NCBI RefSeq assembly: GCF_030816715.1
Contig: NZ_JAUSYH010000001.1
Span: 4,960,001 to 5,024,000 of the forward strand
Source: Streptomyces achromogenes
Lineage (GTDB): Bacteria; Actinomycetota; Actinomycetes; Streptomycetales; Streptomycetaceae
Direction of reading: 5' to 3'
Length of the DNA stretch: 64,000 bases
The notes beneath the pieces are model-generated. The model ran no database searches. It was not told the origin of the DNA and saw only the letters and a program-made list of their open reading frames with translations. A program made the position numbers and the translations under genes. Every line of letters begins with the position of its first letter. The stretch's first letter is position 1. This document shows, piece by piece, positions 34,755 through 45,182 of this stretch.

Positions 34755-35380
34755 GCGCACGCGCCCAGCAGTCGGACACGGTGGCATTGCGTCGCCAGCG
34801 TGTCCACCAGCCGTACGAGATCGGGGGCGGTTCCCACGCCTCCCAGTGCCGACATGGTCGGCAGCGAGGCCTCGACCTCGCACCCTGCAACGGGGGGCCG
34901 CAACCACACGGCGGCCCCCTGCACCGGCCCGCGGTCCGACCCGGTGGCGCAGTCCGGAGTCCGGTCCGCAGGCCACGGCGCCTCGATGAGGCCGCCGGCC
35001 CCGAGCGCCGTCAGGTCCAGGGGCAGCGCGCCCCACTCCAGCCACTCCAGGATCCCCGGCACCTCCTCCGCGCAGCCGGCTGCCACCAGCAGCAGCATCC
35101 GGTCGCCCCGCACGGCCACCGGCGAGGCCGGCGCGAGGTGCCGGAGCGCCGTGAGCCCCGCCTCGGCCGGGACGTCCAGGACGTCGAAGCGCCCGCCGGT
35201 CGAAAGCCGGAGCGGTTCCCCGGGCACGGTCGCCCAGCCCAGTTCGTTCTCGTACCAGCCACGGATCCGGTCGGCCGGATCCCAGGGCCGTCGAGGGAGG
35301 GGAACGGTGGGCGGTGAGGAGCGGGCCGAGCGGGCCGAGCGGGCCGCCGGGGGGTTCGACGAGGGAACTGGGCCAACCAT
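34733..35380 (-). CDS. hypothetical protein similar to Streptomyces primase/polymerase-like N-domain proteins
   Basis: A 215-residue protein without a firm functional assignment. After a Ser/Pro/Arg-rich N terminus comes IRGWYENELGWATVPGEPL, GGRFDVLDVPAEAGLTAL, PVAVRGDRMLLLVAAG, PGILEWLEWGALPLDL and WLRPP. This pattern resembles Streptomyces proteins annotated as bifunctional DNA primase/polymerase N-domain relatives, although the catalytic acids of that fold are not evident. The last residues read DLVRLVDTLATQCHRVRLL. The frame runs further upstream, but the ATG at 35380 is where homologous sequence begins. Its last 22 nt overlap lsr2 tail-to-tail. Confidence 0.65.
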   Translation of the reverse strand: MVGPVPSSNPPAARSARSARSSPPTVPLPRRPWDPADRIRGWYENELGWATVPGEPLRLSTGGRFDVLDVPAEAGLTALRHLAPASPVAVRGDRMLLLVAAGCAEEVPGILEWLEWGALPLDLTALGAGGLIEAPWPADRTPDCATGSDRGPVQGAAVWLRPPVAGCEVEASLPTMSALGGVGTAPDLVRLVDTLATQCHRVRLLGACAQPLAFS

Positions 35381-35486
35381 GCCAAGTGCAACCGTCCGAA
35401 AGGCCCCCGAGTTACGCTGGGTGTTTCCTTGACTGCGCACCGTTTCGCCGATCGGGGCGAGGCGGGGTGTCGCGAGGCGCAAGGTT

Positions 35487-35500
35487 GTTCGCCCGTAGCG
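35487..35500 (+). promoter_or_regulatory. candidate ClgR operator upstream of clpC
   Basis: GTTCGC, five bases, GCG matches the ClgR recognition pattern reported for Streptomyces clp/lon promoters. It lies 312 bp before the clpC ATG in a 431-bp divergent region. Confidence 0.5.
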
Positions 35501-35744
35501 GAGGGAACCGGTGCCCCCGGCATGGAGTGTCAGTCCCGACGGGTAAGACATCCCTAGTGGGAGGGGGCGACACGCAGGCACGGCACGTCTCACGTTCGCC
35601 ATCGGCGTACTGGCGACTGGGGTATCTGCCTGGCCTGCGGGAACATCGTCTCGCACCATCGGGTTGGAGCAGATGTCGGCGTTCGGGGTCAGGAGGCCAT
35701 CGACGGTGTCGGCAGTTGGAATGAGCGGTCCCCGCTTGCGGGAC

Positions 35745-35750
35745 TAAGCT
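35745..35750 (+). promoter_or_regulatory. possible clpC -10
   Basis: TAAGCT about 60 nt before the clpC ATG, which has GAGGAGCG as ribosome site. No good -35 is seen, consistent with an activator-dependent promoter. Confidence 0.3.
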
Positions 35751-35811
35751 GCGGAAGGACAGGGAGGGGAAGTTCCCCCCACTGCCTGACCGCTCTGAGG
35801 AGCGATTAACG

Positions 35812-38340
<2,529 letters not shown>

Positions 38341-38359
38341 CCCACCAGGGGTCGAGCCC

Positions 38360-38399
38360 GCGAAAGGGGCCGGTGCTGCACAGCACCGGCCCCTTTCGC
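38360..38399 (+). terminator. clpC terminator hairpin
   Basis: A perfect 18-bp stem (38360-38377 with 38382-38399) and 4-nt loop GCAC. Each arm carries an A/T triplet flanking the GGGGCC/GGCCCC core. The convergent HAD phosphatase gene ends 8 nt later, so the hairpin serves both. Confidence 0.88.
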
Positions 38400-38407
38400 A
38401 TGCGCTC

Positions 38408-39052
38408 CTACGACAGCTGGCCGTTGTAGTCGGGCAGCTTGTACGTCGTCTCGGCGTGGCCGCCGGAGAGGTCGGTGGCGCTGTTGCCGATGTTCGCGAT
38501 GATCGTGTAGCCCTTGGACTCGATGGTGACGCGCTGTGCGGTCTTGTAGGCGGCGACGTCCTTGAAGAGGTCGAGGAAGCCGCGTACGTACAGCCCGGAG
38601 ACCTTGTAGCCGACGGTCTTGAGGTTGTAGTCGGTCACCCCGGAGATGATGCCCGGGCGGGCGGTGACGAAGAACAGGGAGACGCCGTGCTCCTGGGCGT
38701 ACTTGGCCACCTCGAGGACGGGCTTGTTGGCCGGCGCCGGGTAGCTGAAGCCGAAGTCGGACTCCAGGGTGGTGTTGTCGATGTCGAACACGATCGCCTG
38801 CTTCTCGCCCGGCTTGGCGGCGGCGATCCGCTGCTTCAGCGCCGGCAGCGCCTGGTCCATCAGCGTTCGGCAGTCCTGCTGCCAGGTCGCGTAGTCGACG
38901 GCCTCCGCGGCGGCTGCCGAGGCGGTGGCAGTGGCGGTGGAGGCGCCGCCGGCCGTCGCGGCCTGGGCTCCGACCGGAACGGCCAGGGCCGTGGCGGCGG
39001 CCGTGGCGACGGCGGTCATGGCGATGCGGCGCTTCCAGGTGCCTCTGGTCAT
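38408..39052 (-). CDS. secreted HAD-family acid phosphatase (class B/subfamily IIIB type)
   Basis: A 214-residue exported phosphatase. The signal peptide is basic TRGTWKRR followed by an Ala-rich hydrophobic core and cleavage probably after AQA near residue 30. The HAD motif I is FDIDNTTLESD (nucleophile Asp then Asp+2), motif II is FFVTARPG, and ANIGNSATDLSGGHAE is the motif III/IV region, matching the plant VSP/class B acid phosphatase family. AGAGGA lies 8 nt before the ATG at 39052; a longer frame start at 39103 is less likely. It hydrolyses phosphomonoesters outside the cell. GT-rich repeats upstream could be a PHO-like site. Confidence 0.88.
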   Translation of the reverse strand: MTRGTWKRRIAMTAVATAAATALAVPVGAQAATAGGASTATATASAAAAEAVDYATWQQDCRTLMDQALPALKQRIAAAKPGEKQAIVFDIDNTTLESDFGFSYPAPANKPVLEVAKYAQEHGVSLFFVTARPGIISGVTDYNLKTVGYKVSGLYVRGFLDLFKDVAAYKTAQRVTIESKGYTIIANIGNSATDLSGGHAETTYKLPDYNGQLS

Positions 39053-39118
39053 GTGTGGGGTCCTCTCGCGTCCTTGCGCTGCCGGTGTCGTGGGCATGCT
39101 CATCGGTGGGGATGACTT

Positions 39119-39163
39119 ACGGGGGAACCAAGGGGTTACCGGGGGAAACCAGCGGGTTACTGG
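39119..39163 (-). promoter_or_regulatory. direct-repeat array upstream of the secreted phosphatase (possible PhoP-type site)
   Basis: On the minus strand four units beginning GTAACCC, GTTTCCC, GTAACCC and GTTCCCC follow each other every 10-11 nt. The Streptomyces PHO box is built of 11-nt direct repeats resembling GTTCAYYYRCG. The match is partial, but spacing, orientation and gene function agree. Confidence 0.3.
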
Positions 39164-39590
39164 ACGGTAGAGCCGACTGAGAGGCCCGTCACAGACCCTT
39201 GCATGCGAACGTGACCGGGGTCACAAGTGCCCTGCAGGGCGCGGGAGTAGCCGCCGTCACATTCCGAAGTGCCTTGAGGTGGGCGGCCGGTGACAAGCCG
39301 CACAGGCGATTTGGGCCCTACTAGGGCGGATAGTCATAGCGCGAAACGCGACAAAAAGGACATCGACTCGAGAGTTCGAGACTCCGCCGCGGCCTCCGGC
39401 TGGGGTGTTGTCGAAAGTGTCCGGAAGGCGCGCTCTGTCAACAAGTGGGAAGTTTTGGGGTGAAGTACTAGCTTCCGTCGTACATCACACGTTTGAGCCC
39501 GTGTGGGCCTCGGGGTTACCAAGGGATGGCCACTGCGGCGGACGTTCACGCCGGGTGGTTTCTTCTGTCCCCTTCCCTCACGAGGTCTTC
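39164..39590 (+). other. 427-bp region upstream of the M23 peptidase gene
   Basis: No gene is supported. It holds GTGACCGGGGTCAC (39211-39224, an inverted repeat), CCCTACTAGGG (39317-39327) and the hairpin CACACG/CGTGTG at about 39486-39505, in moderately AT-rich DNA. The ribosome site is weak (GAGG about 10 nt before the ATG). The long leader suggests control at the RNA level, but I could not match it to a known riboswitch. Confidence 0.35.
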
Positions 39591-40184
39591 ATGTTCCAGC
39601 GCGTCACGTTCCGTTCTTCCCGTACGTCCCTGCTCCGCACCCGCGTGGCCGTCGGGGCCGCCGCAGTGGGCGCCTCGGTCGTGCTGGGGACCGGAGTGGC
39701 GTCCGCCGCCGCCCCCGCCGCTGCGCCCGCCGCCGTGTCCGCCGCCGCCAAGAAGGCCGTGTCGGCCTCCTGGATAGACCCGGTGAAGAAGTACACGCTG
39801 TCCGCCGGGTTCGCCCAGGCCGGCAAGATGTGGCAGTCCACCCACAGCGGTCAGGACTTCGCCGTGCCGAGCGGCACCAAGGTCATGGCCGCGCACGGCG
39901 GCACCGTGGTGAAGGCCGGCGGCAACGGCGCCGGCGACGGCCCGGCCTACGGCAACGCCGTCGTGATCAAGCACGCGAACGGTGTCTACTCGCAGTACGC
40001 CCACCTCTCGCGCATCGACGTGAAGATCGGCCAGGTCGTGAAGACCGGCCAGAAGATCGCGCTGTCCGGCAGCACCGGCAACTCCAGCGGTCCGCACCTG
40101 CACTTCGAGATCCGTACGACCGCCAACTACGGTTCGGCGATCAACCCGGTCACCTTCCTGCACTCCAAGGGCGTGAAGGTCTGA
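39591..40184 (+). CDS. secreted M23-family peptidoglycan metallopeptidase (LytM-like)
   Basis: A 197-residue exported protein. The signal peptide has basic RSSRTSLLRTR, a hydrophobic VAVGAAAVGASVVLG core and cleavage near ASA, then an Ala-rich linker. The single M23 domain has the zinc ligands in HSGQDFAV (His and Asp) and in GPHLHFEIRT (HxH), with SQYAHLSRIDVKIGQVV between. It cleaves peptide cross-links in the wall. There is no LysM or SH3 wall-binding domain, so it is a minimal enzyme. The start at 39591 gives the complete signal peptide; the upstream part of the frame is not coding-like. Confidence 0.9.
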   Translation: MFQRVTFRSSRTSLLRTRVAVGAAAVGASVVLGTGVASAAAPAAAPAAVSAAAKKAVSASWIDPVKKYTLSAGFAQAGKMWQSTHSGQDFAVPSGTKVMAAHGGTVVKAGGNGAGDGPAYGNAVVIKHANGVYSQYAHLSRIDVKIGQVVKTGQKIALSGSTGNSSGPHLHFEIRTTANYGSAINPVTFLHSKGVKV

Positions 40185-40195
40185 CGCCGGCGTGA

Positions 40196-40771
40196 TCAGG
40201 CGCCCTGGTGCGCCTGGGTCACCAGATCGACGGCGACCTCGAGGACGGCTTGCCGCTTCTCCTCGGGGTCGCCTTCGAGGTCCTGCAGGAAGAACATGCC
40301 GGCGTGCAGCGTGAAGATGGCGCTCACGCAGCGGACCTGGTCGGTCAGCGGGGCTTGAGGGTCGATGATGATGTCGCGCAGGCTCCGCATGCGGTCCTTG
40401 AACGAGTCGCCGATCTGGAGCTCGCGCACCGTCGCCTGGTTCTCCTGCATGAAGCGGAAGAGCGGGGCCGCCTCGGAGAGCGCCTGGCTGTAACGGCGCA
40501 CGAGTTCGTGCTTGGTCTCCAGGGTCTGCGGCTGGCTCCGGCCCCACTCGATCAGGTCCTCGATCGGCTTCGTCAGATCCGTGAAGATGCTGACGGTGAT
40601 CTCTTCCTTGGTCTTGAAGTGGTAGTACAAGGCCGCCTTGGTGACCTCCAGGCGCTCCGCGATCTCGCGCAGCGAGGTCTTCTCGTAGCCCTGTTCGGCG
40701 AAGAGTTCGAGTGCCACGTCCTGGATGCGCTGGCGGGTGTTGCCGCGACGTTGCTGCTTGGTGCCGTCCAT
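40196..40771 (-). CDS. TetR-family repressor of the adjacent efflux gene
   Basis: A 191-residue TetR regulator. The helix-turn-helix is IQDVALELFAEQGYEKTSLR, then IAERLEVTKAALYYHFKTKEE, the standard TetR N-terminal motif. The ligand domain is all-helical. It is divergent from an MFS exporter gene, and two almost identical operator-like palindromes lie between them, so it most likely represses both itself and the exporter until it binds the export substrate. The ATG at 40771 has GAGGACGG upstream. Confidence 0.9.
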   Translation of the reverse strand: MDGTKQQRRGNTRQRIQDVALELFAEQGYEKTSLREIAERLEVTKAALYYHFKTKEEITVSIFTDLTKPIEDLIEWGRSQPQTLETKHELVRRYSQALSEAAPLFRFMQENQATVRELQIGDSFKDRMRSLRDIIIDPQAPLTDQVRCVSAIFTLHAGMFFLQDLEGDPEEKRQAVLEVAVDLVTQAHQGA

Positions 40772-40844
40772 GGTGACGTCCGTCCTCGTACTTCTCGGGC
40801 TCCCGCGAAGAGCCAGGTACCGTCCGACCGGCCCGTCGCAAGAA

Positions 40845-40867
40845 ACTTACTTGACGCCCGGCTAGTT
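40845..40867. promoter_or_regulatory. operator half-site pair A for the TetR/MFS intergenic region
   Basis: A 23-bp element whose reverse complement recurs at 40894-40916 with only two mismatches. Its core CTTGACGCCCGGCTAG is itself an imperfect palindrome, as expected for a TetR dimer site. Confidence 0.7.
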
Positions 40868-40893
40868 GCAGGTCTACCTTCCCCAGTGTACTG

Positions 40894-40916
40894 AACTAGC
40901 CGGTCGGCAAGTAAGT
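40894..40916. promoter_or_regulatory. operator half-site pair B for the TetR/MFS intergenic region
   Basis: The inverted copy of the element at 40845-40867; core CTAGCCGGTCGGCAAG matches its own reverse complement at 12 of 16 positions. It lies 35-57 bp before the exporter ATG. Confidence 0.7.
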
Positions 40917-40950
40917 GGCCGTCGGTGAGTGGCCCAGGGGAGTGGGAAAG

Positions 40951-42531
40951 ATGGCGGACACGCAGACAACCGAGACGGAAGCCGGGAAGCAGCCCAGGAG
41001 CGTGCGGGTCGTCCTGCTCGCACTCATGATCACGATGATGCTCGCGATGCTCGACAACATGATCGTGGGCACGGCGATGCCGACGATCGTCGGCGAGCTG
41101 GGAGGTCTCGAACACCTCTCGTGGGTGGTCACCTCGTACACCCTCGCCACCGCCGCCTCCACCCCGATCTGGGGCAAGATCGGCGACATGTACGGGCGCA
41201 AGGGCGCCTTCATGTCGTCGATCGTCATCTTCCTCATCGGGTCCGCGATGAGCGGCATGGCCCAGAACATGGGCGAACTGATCGGCTTCCGCGCGGTCCA
41301 GGGCCTCGGCGCGGGCGGTCTGATGGTCGGCGTCATGGCGATCATCGGCGACCTGATCCCGCCCCGGGAACGCGGCAAGTACCAGGGCATGATGGCCGGC
41401 GTCATGGCGCTCGCGATGATCGGCGGCCCGCTGGTCGGCGGCACCATCACCGACAACTGGGGCTGGCGCTGGTCCTTCTACATCAACCTGCCGCTGGGCG
41501 TGGTCTCGCTGGCCCTCATCAGCACCGTCCTGCACCTGCCGAAGAAGCGGTCGCAGTCGAGGATCGACTACCTGGGCGCGACGCTGCTGACCGTCGGCAT
41601 CACCTCCATCGTCCTGGTCACCACCTGGGGCGGCACGGAGTACGCGTGGACGTCCGCGCGGATCATGGAGCTCATCGGGATCGGCGTCGCCTCGCTCATC
41701 GGGTTCGTGTTCTGGCAGACCAGGGCGGCCGAGCCGATCGTCCCGCTGCACATCTTCCGCAGCCGCAACTTCACCCTGATGTCGCTCATCGGCTTCATCA
41801 CCGGCTTCGTGATGTTCGGCGCCACGCTCTTCCTGCCGCTCTACCAGCAGTCGGTGCAGGGCGCCTCCGCGACCAACTCGGGCCTGCTGCTCCTGCCCAT
41901 GCTCGGCGCGATGCTCGTCACCTCGATGGTCGCGGGCCGGGTCACCACGAACAGCGGCAGGTACTACGTCTTCCCGGTCGTCGGCAGCGCCCTCATGGTG
42001 ATCGGCCTGTACCTGCTGTCGACGATGGACACCGGGACCAGCCGCTTCACCTCCGGGGTGTTCATGGCCGTCGTCGGCCTCGGCATGGGCTGCCTGATGC
42101 AGATCACGATGCTGGTCGCCCAGAACAGCGTCGAGATGAAGGACATGGGCGTCGCGTCCTCGTCCACCACCCTCTTCCGTACGCTCGGCTCGTCGTTCGG
42201 CGTCGCGATCATGGGCGCCCTGTTCAACAACCGGGTCCAGGACGTCATGACCGAGCGGGCCGGCGCGCTGGGTTCGAAGGTCACCGAGCAGTCCGCCCAG
42301 CTGGACGCGGCCAGCCTGGCGAAGCTTCCCGCTGCGGCCCGTGAGGCCTACCAGCACGCGGTGTCGGCCGGCACGCACTCGGCGTTCCTGTTGGGCGCTG
42401 TCGTGGCGGTGGGCGCGCTGGCGGCGGCGGTGTTCGTCAAGGAAGTCCCGCTGAAGGGTGCCGGACCGCAGAAGGCCGATGCCCCGGCCGCCGCCACGGC
42501 CCCTCAGCCGCCCGTGGTCGAGGCCGTCTGA
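40951..42531 (+). CDS. DHA2-family (EmrB/QacA type) MFS drug exporter
   Basis: A 526-residue proton-coupled antiporter with 14 predicted helices. DHA2 signatures: LDNMIVGTAMPTIVGELGG in helix 1, GKIGDMYGRKG after helix 2, the antiporter motif around GPLVGGTITDNWGWRWSFYINLP (key residues Gly-Pro-x-x-Gly-Gly and Trp-Arg-Trp). The C-terminal tail is Pro/Ala-rich. It is divergent from the TetR repressor and has two operators in its promoter. GGGAAAG precedes the ATG at 40951. The substrate is unknown. Confidence 0.92.
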   Translation: MADTQTTETEAGKQPRSVRVVLLALMITMMLAMLDNMIVGTAMPTIVGELGGLEHLSWVVTSYTLATAASTPIWGKIGDMYGRKGAFMSSIVIFLIGSAMSGMAQNMGELIGFRAVQGLGAGGLMVGVMAIIGDLIPPRERGKYQGMMAGVMALAMIGGPLVGGTITDNWGWRWSFYINLPLGVVSLALISTVLHLPKKRSQSRIDYLGATLLTVGITSIVLVTTWGGTEYAWTSARIMELIGIGVASLIGFVFWQTRAAEPIVPLHIFRSRNFTLMSLIGFITGFVMFGATLFLPLYQQSVQGASATNSGLLLLPMLGAMLVTSMVAGRVTTNSGRYYVFPVVGSALMVIGLYLLSTMDTGTSRFTSGVFMAVVGLGMGCLMQITMLVAQNSVEMKDMGVASSSTTLFRTLGSSFGVAIMGALFNNRVQDVMTERAGALGSKVTEQSAQLDAASLAKLPAAAREAYQHAVSAGTHSAFLLGAVVAVGALAAAVFVKEVPLKGAGPQKADAPAAATAPQPPVVEAV

Positions 42532-42547
42532 CCCGGCCACGACGACC

Positions 42548-42584
42548 GAAGGCCTCCCGGCGGTGTCCGCCCCGGGGGGCCTTC
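42548..42584 (+). terminator. terminator after the MFS gene
   Basis: A 13-bp stem with one G-T pair (42548-42560 with 42572-42584) and an 11-nt loop, ending CCTTCCCC, 17 nt past the stop. Confidence 0.75.
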
Positions 42585-42601
42585 CCCATGGGCCCACCTG
42601 C

Positions 42602-42697
42602 CCGGCCGTGGTGCCTACCGGCCGTGGTGCCTACCGGCCGTGGTGCCTACCGGCCGTGGTGCCTACCAGCCGTGATGTCTACCGGCCGTCGTGCCTA
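42602..42697. repeat. tandem repeat, 16-bp unit, six copies
   Basis: Six head-to-tail copies of ccggccgtggtgccta start at 42602, 42618, 42634, 42650, 42666 and 42682. The first four are identical; the fifth and sixth carry substitutions. Confidence 0.9.
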
Positions 42698-42850
42698 CGG
42701 CTGTCGGACCCGTCCGGCCATCGGGTCCCTCCGGCAGCCGGGCTCGTCCGGTCGGGCTCATCTGGCTGTCGCGTCCCACCGGCGGCTCGTCTGGCCGTCT
42801 GGCTGTCGGGCCCATCCGGCACCCGGCCCATCCGGCAGCCGGGCCCGTGA
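42698..42850. repeat. decayed repeats between the MFS and cseC genes
   Basis: Continues the 16-bp array with irregular copies of (c)cggcagccgggc and ctggctgtcgg type units. It is gene-free spacer. The remaining bases to cseC (42851-42918) show nothing recognisable. Confidence 0.45.
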
Positions 42851-42918
42851 GGCCTGTTGGGTCGGCACGGTTTCGCGGGCCTCCGCGGATCGACCCGGAC
42901 GACCGCGGGCCACGGTCG

Positions 42919-44262
42919 CTACGGCATCACCGGGTAGCTGCCCGTGTTGGTCGGCGCGTGCTCGGGCAGCCACAGGACGGCGACGGCGCCCTCGGAGGGT
43001 ATGTGCTCCGCGGTTCCGGCGGGTCGCACGTTGCGGAACGTCAGTCGGGCGCCCAGGACGCGGGCCTGGCCGGCCGCGATGGTGAGGCCGAGCCCGTGCC
43101 CGTGCCCGGCGCGGTCGATGCTTCCGGTGCGGAACCGGCTCGGGCCCTCGGCGAGCAGGTCCTCCGGGAAACCGGGGCCGTGATCGCGGACCCGGATGAC
43201 CCGCCCCTCGACGCTGACCTGGATCGGCGGCTTGCCGTGCCGGGCGGCGTTGGCCAGCAGGTTGAACAGGACCCGCTCCAGGCGGCGGGGGTCGGTCGTG
43301 ACCACCGACTCGTGCACGACCCGCACCTCGACCTCCGGGTCCTTGGCCGCCACCCGCCGGGCCACGAACTCGCCCAGGATGATGTCCTGCAGCTCGGCCC
43401 GTTCCGAGGCGCCGTCGAGACGGGCCACCTCCAGCACGTCCTCCACGAGGGTGCGCATGGCCTTCGCCCGGTCCAGGACCAGCTCCGTCGGCCGGCCGGG
43501 CGGCAGCAGCTCGGCGGCCGTCAGCAGTCCCGTCACCGGGGTGCGCAGCTCGTGCGCGATGTCCGCGGTGACCCGGCGCTCGGCCTCCAGCCGTTCCTGC
43601 AGCGTGTCCGCCATGGCGTCGACGGCTCTCGCCAGGTCGTCGGTCTCGTCCCGTACGACCCCGCCGATGGCGTCCCGGACGCGGACGTCCGACTCGCCCC
43701 TGGCGACCTGGTTGGCCGCGGCCGCCGCTTTGCGCAGCCGGCGCGAGAGCTGCCCGCCGATGAGCACCCCGAGCGCGCTGCCGCCGAAGACGACCGCGAT
43801 GGAACCGATCACCAGAGCCTGGTCGAGGTCGTTCAGGATGTCCGTGCTGCGGTCGGTGAACCCGGTGTGCAGGGACAGCACGTGCCCGTCCTTGACCGGC
43901 ACGGCGGCCCAGATGTCGGGCACTCCGCCGGTACGGTCGGAGACGAACGTGGCCCGGCGCCCCTCCTGCATCTTGTGCCGCAGCGACGTCGGCAGACCGG
44001 GGTCGTCGATCTTGATGTTGGGGAAGTTCAGCCGCCCGGACTGCTCGTAGTTGCGTTGGGCGATCTGCACCCGCTCGTCGGCGAGGTCGCGGGCGTTGTC
44101 CAACATGGACACGCGCGCGGCGTTGTGCACGACGAGGCTGAGGGCGACCGCCACCAGCGCGCCGACCAGCGCGATCGCCGCACTCAGCTTCCATCGCAGC
44201 CCCGTGCGCATGCCCGCGCCCGCTGCGCGCGCCGGCATCAGGCGCTCGATCATCCCCCGCAT
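42919..44262 (-). CDS. cseC: envelope-stress sensor histidine kinase CseC
   Basis: A 447-residue membrane kinase. Two transmembrane helices (about residues 24-46 and 150-172) enclose an external sensor loop of about 100 residues; a HAMP domain follows, then HisKA with VTADIAHELRTPVTGLL (phospho-acceptor His) and HATPase_c with NLLANAARHG, RDHGPGFP and GHGLGLTIA. It is the last gene of the sigE-cseA-cseB-cseC operon known from S. coelicolor, where the pair CseB/CseC senses cell-wall damage (for example by vancomycin) and activates sigE. The start at 44262 lies 19 nt after the cseB stop. Assignment rests on sequence plus exact operon order. Confidence 0.92.
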   Translation of the reverse strand: MRGMIERLMPARAAGAGMRTGLRWKLSAAIALVGALVAVALSLVVHNAARVSMLDNARDLADERVQIAQRNYEQSGRLNFPNIKIDDPGLPTSLRHKMQEGRRATFVSDRTGGVPDIWAAVPVKDGHVLSLHTGFTDRSTDILNDLDQALVIGSIAVVFGGSALGVLIGGQLSRRLRKAAAAANQVARGESDVRVRDAIGGVVRDETDDLARAVDAMADTLQERLEAERRVTADIAHELRTPVTGLLTAAELLPPGRPTELVLDRAKAMRTLVEDVLEVARLDGASERAELQDIILGEFVARRVAAKDPEVEVRVVHESVVTTDPRRLERVLFNLLANAARHGKPPIQVSVEGRVIRVRDHGPGFPEDLLAEGPSRFRTGSIDRAGHGHGLGLTIAAGQARVLGARLTFRNVRPAGTAEHIPSEGAVAVLWLPEHAPTNTGSYPVMP

Positions 44263-44281
44263 ATCCCTGTCCCCGCTCCGC

Positions 44282-44983
44282 TCATGCCTTCAGCTTGTAG
44301 CCGAAGCCGCGGACCGTCTCGATGCGGTCCTGACCGATTTTCGTTCGCAACCGCTGTACATGGACGTCGACGACCCGGGTGTCGCCGCCCCAGCCGTAGT
44401 CCCACACCCGCTCCAGCAGTTTGTCGCGGGAGAGGACGGTGCCCGGAGCGGAGGAGAACTCCAGCAGCAGCCGCATCTCGGTGGGCGTCAGCGCCACCGG
44501 CTGTCCGGCCCGGCGCACCTCCATGCCCTCGGTGTCGATCTCCAGGTCACCGAAGGTCAGCACACCCCCGTCGGCGGTGGCTTCGGGCGCGGAGCGGTCG
44601 CCGCCGCCCGCGTGACCGAAGCGGCGCAGCACGGCGCGGATCCGCGCGACCAGCACCGCTCCGTCGAACGGCTTGGTCACGTAGTCGTCCGCGCCGGCCT
44701 CCAGGCCCAGGACCACGTCGATGGAGTCGGCGCGCGCCGACAGCATGATCACCGGCACCGTGGACTCGTCGCGGATGCGCCGGCACAGGCTCACGCCGTC
44801 CAGGCCGGGCACCATCACGTCCAGCAGGGCGATGTCGGGGCGGTCGGCCCGGAACGCCTCCAGGCCGGAGAGGCCGTCGGGCATCGCGGTGACCGCGAAG
44901 CCGTCCCGCTCCAGGGCGAGCTGGGTGGCTTCGCGGATGACGTCGTCGTCCTCGACGAACAGGACGTGGGTCTGGTCTGCCAT
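44282..44983 (-). CDS. cseB: OmpR-family response regulator CseB
   Basis: A 233-residue regulator. The receiver has VEDDD at 10-14, phospho-acceptor Asp55 in LLDVMVPGLDG and Lys in YVTKPFDG. The C-terminal winged helix has PTEMRLLLEF, LSRDKLLERVWDYG and RVVDVHVQRLRTKIG, then VRGFGYKL. In S. coelicolor phosphorylated CseB activates the sigE promoter. Here it is the third gene of the operon, 199 nt after cseA. A SigE-like promoter candidate lies in that gap. The frame is open further upstream, but ATG 44983 gives the standard length. Confidence 0.93.
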   Translation of the reverse strand: MADQTHVLFVEDDDVIREATQLALERDGFAVTAMPDGLSGLEAFRADRPDIALLDVMVPGLDGVSLCRRIRDESTVPVIMLSARADSIDVVLGLEAGADDYVTKPFDGAVLVARIRAVLRRFGHAGGGDRSAPEATADGGVLTFGDLEIDTEGMEVRRAGQPVALTPTEMRLLLEFSSAPGTVLSRDKLLERVWDYGWGGDTRVVDVHVQRLRTKIGQDRIETVRGFGYKLKA

Positions 44984-45053
44984 CCCGGTGCTCTCAGTTC
45001 TCGTATGCGGTCTCGTGCTGCTGTCGGGATCCTGTCGGAGCGCCCCTTGGAGG

Positions 45054-45079
45054 GACGCACGGAGCACGGCGAGCGTTCA
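45054..45079 (-). promoter_or_regulatory. candidate internal SigE-type promoter before cseB
   Basis: On the minus strand TGAAC (45079-45075), 17 nt, CGTC (45057-45054): the same one-mismatch version of the SigE consensus as at 12690-12715. It would start about 60-70 nt upstream of cseB. Confidence 0.3.
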
Positions 45080-45182
45080 TTTCCCGTGCCGCCGCCTTGC
45101 CCGTCCACTCATTGATCGCACCGGGCAGCCCGATCGGTTCACGCCGGACGAAGATTTTTTTGATCGCCCGCTTCCGTGCGGG

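Noticed and set aside
39334..39549. A 71-codon minus-strand frame in the M23 upstream region
   Set aside because: Codon use is not typical, no ribosome site, and no family resemblance.
39118..39590. c-di-AMP (ydaO) riboswitch before the M23 peptidase gene
   Set aside because: A GGGGGAACC stretch near 39121 is reminiscent, but the hallmark 3' half (the CCGAAxCCGACAGCTAACCTCG region) is absent and the piece lies 470 nt from the gene.
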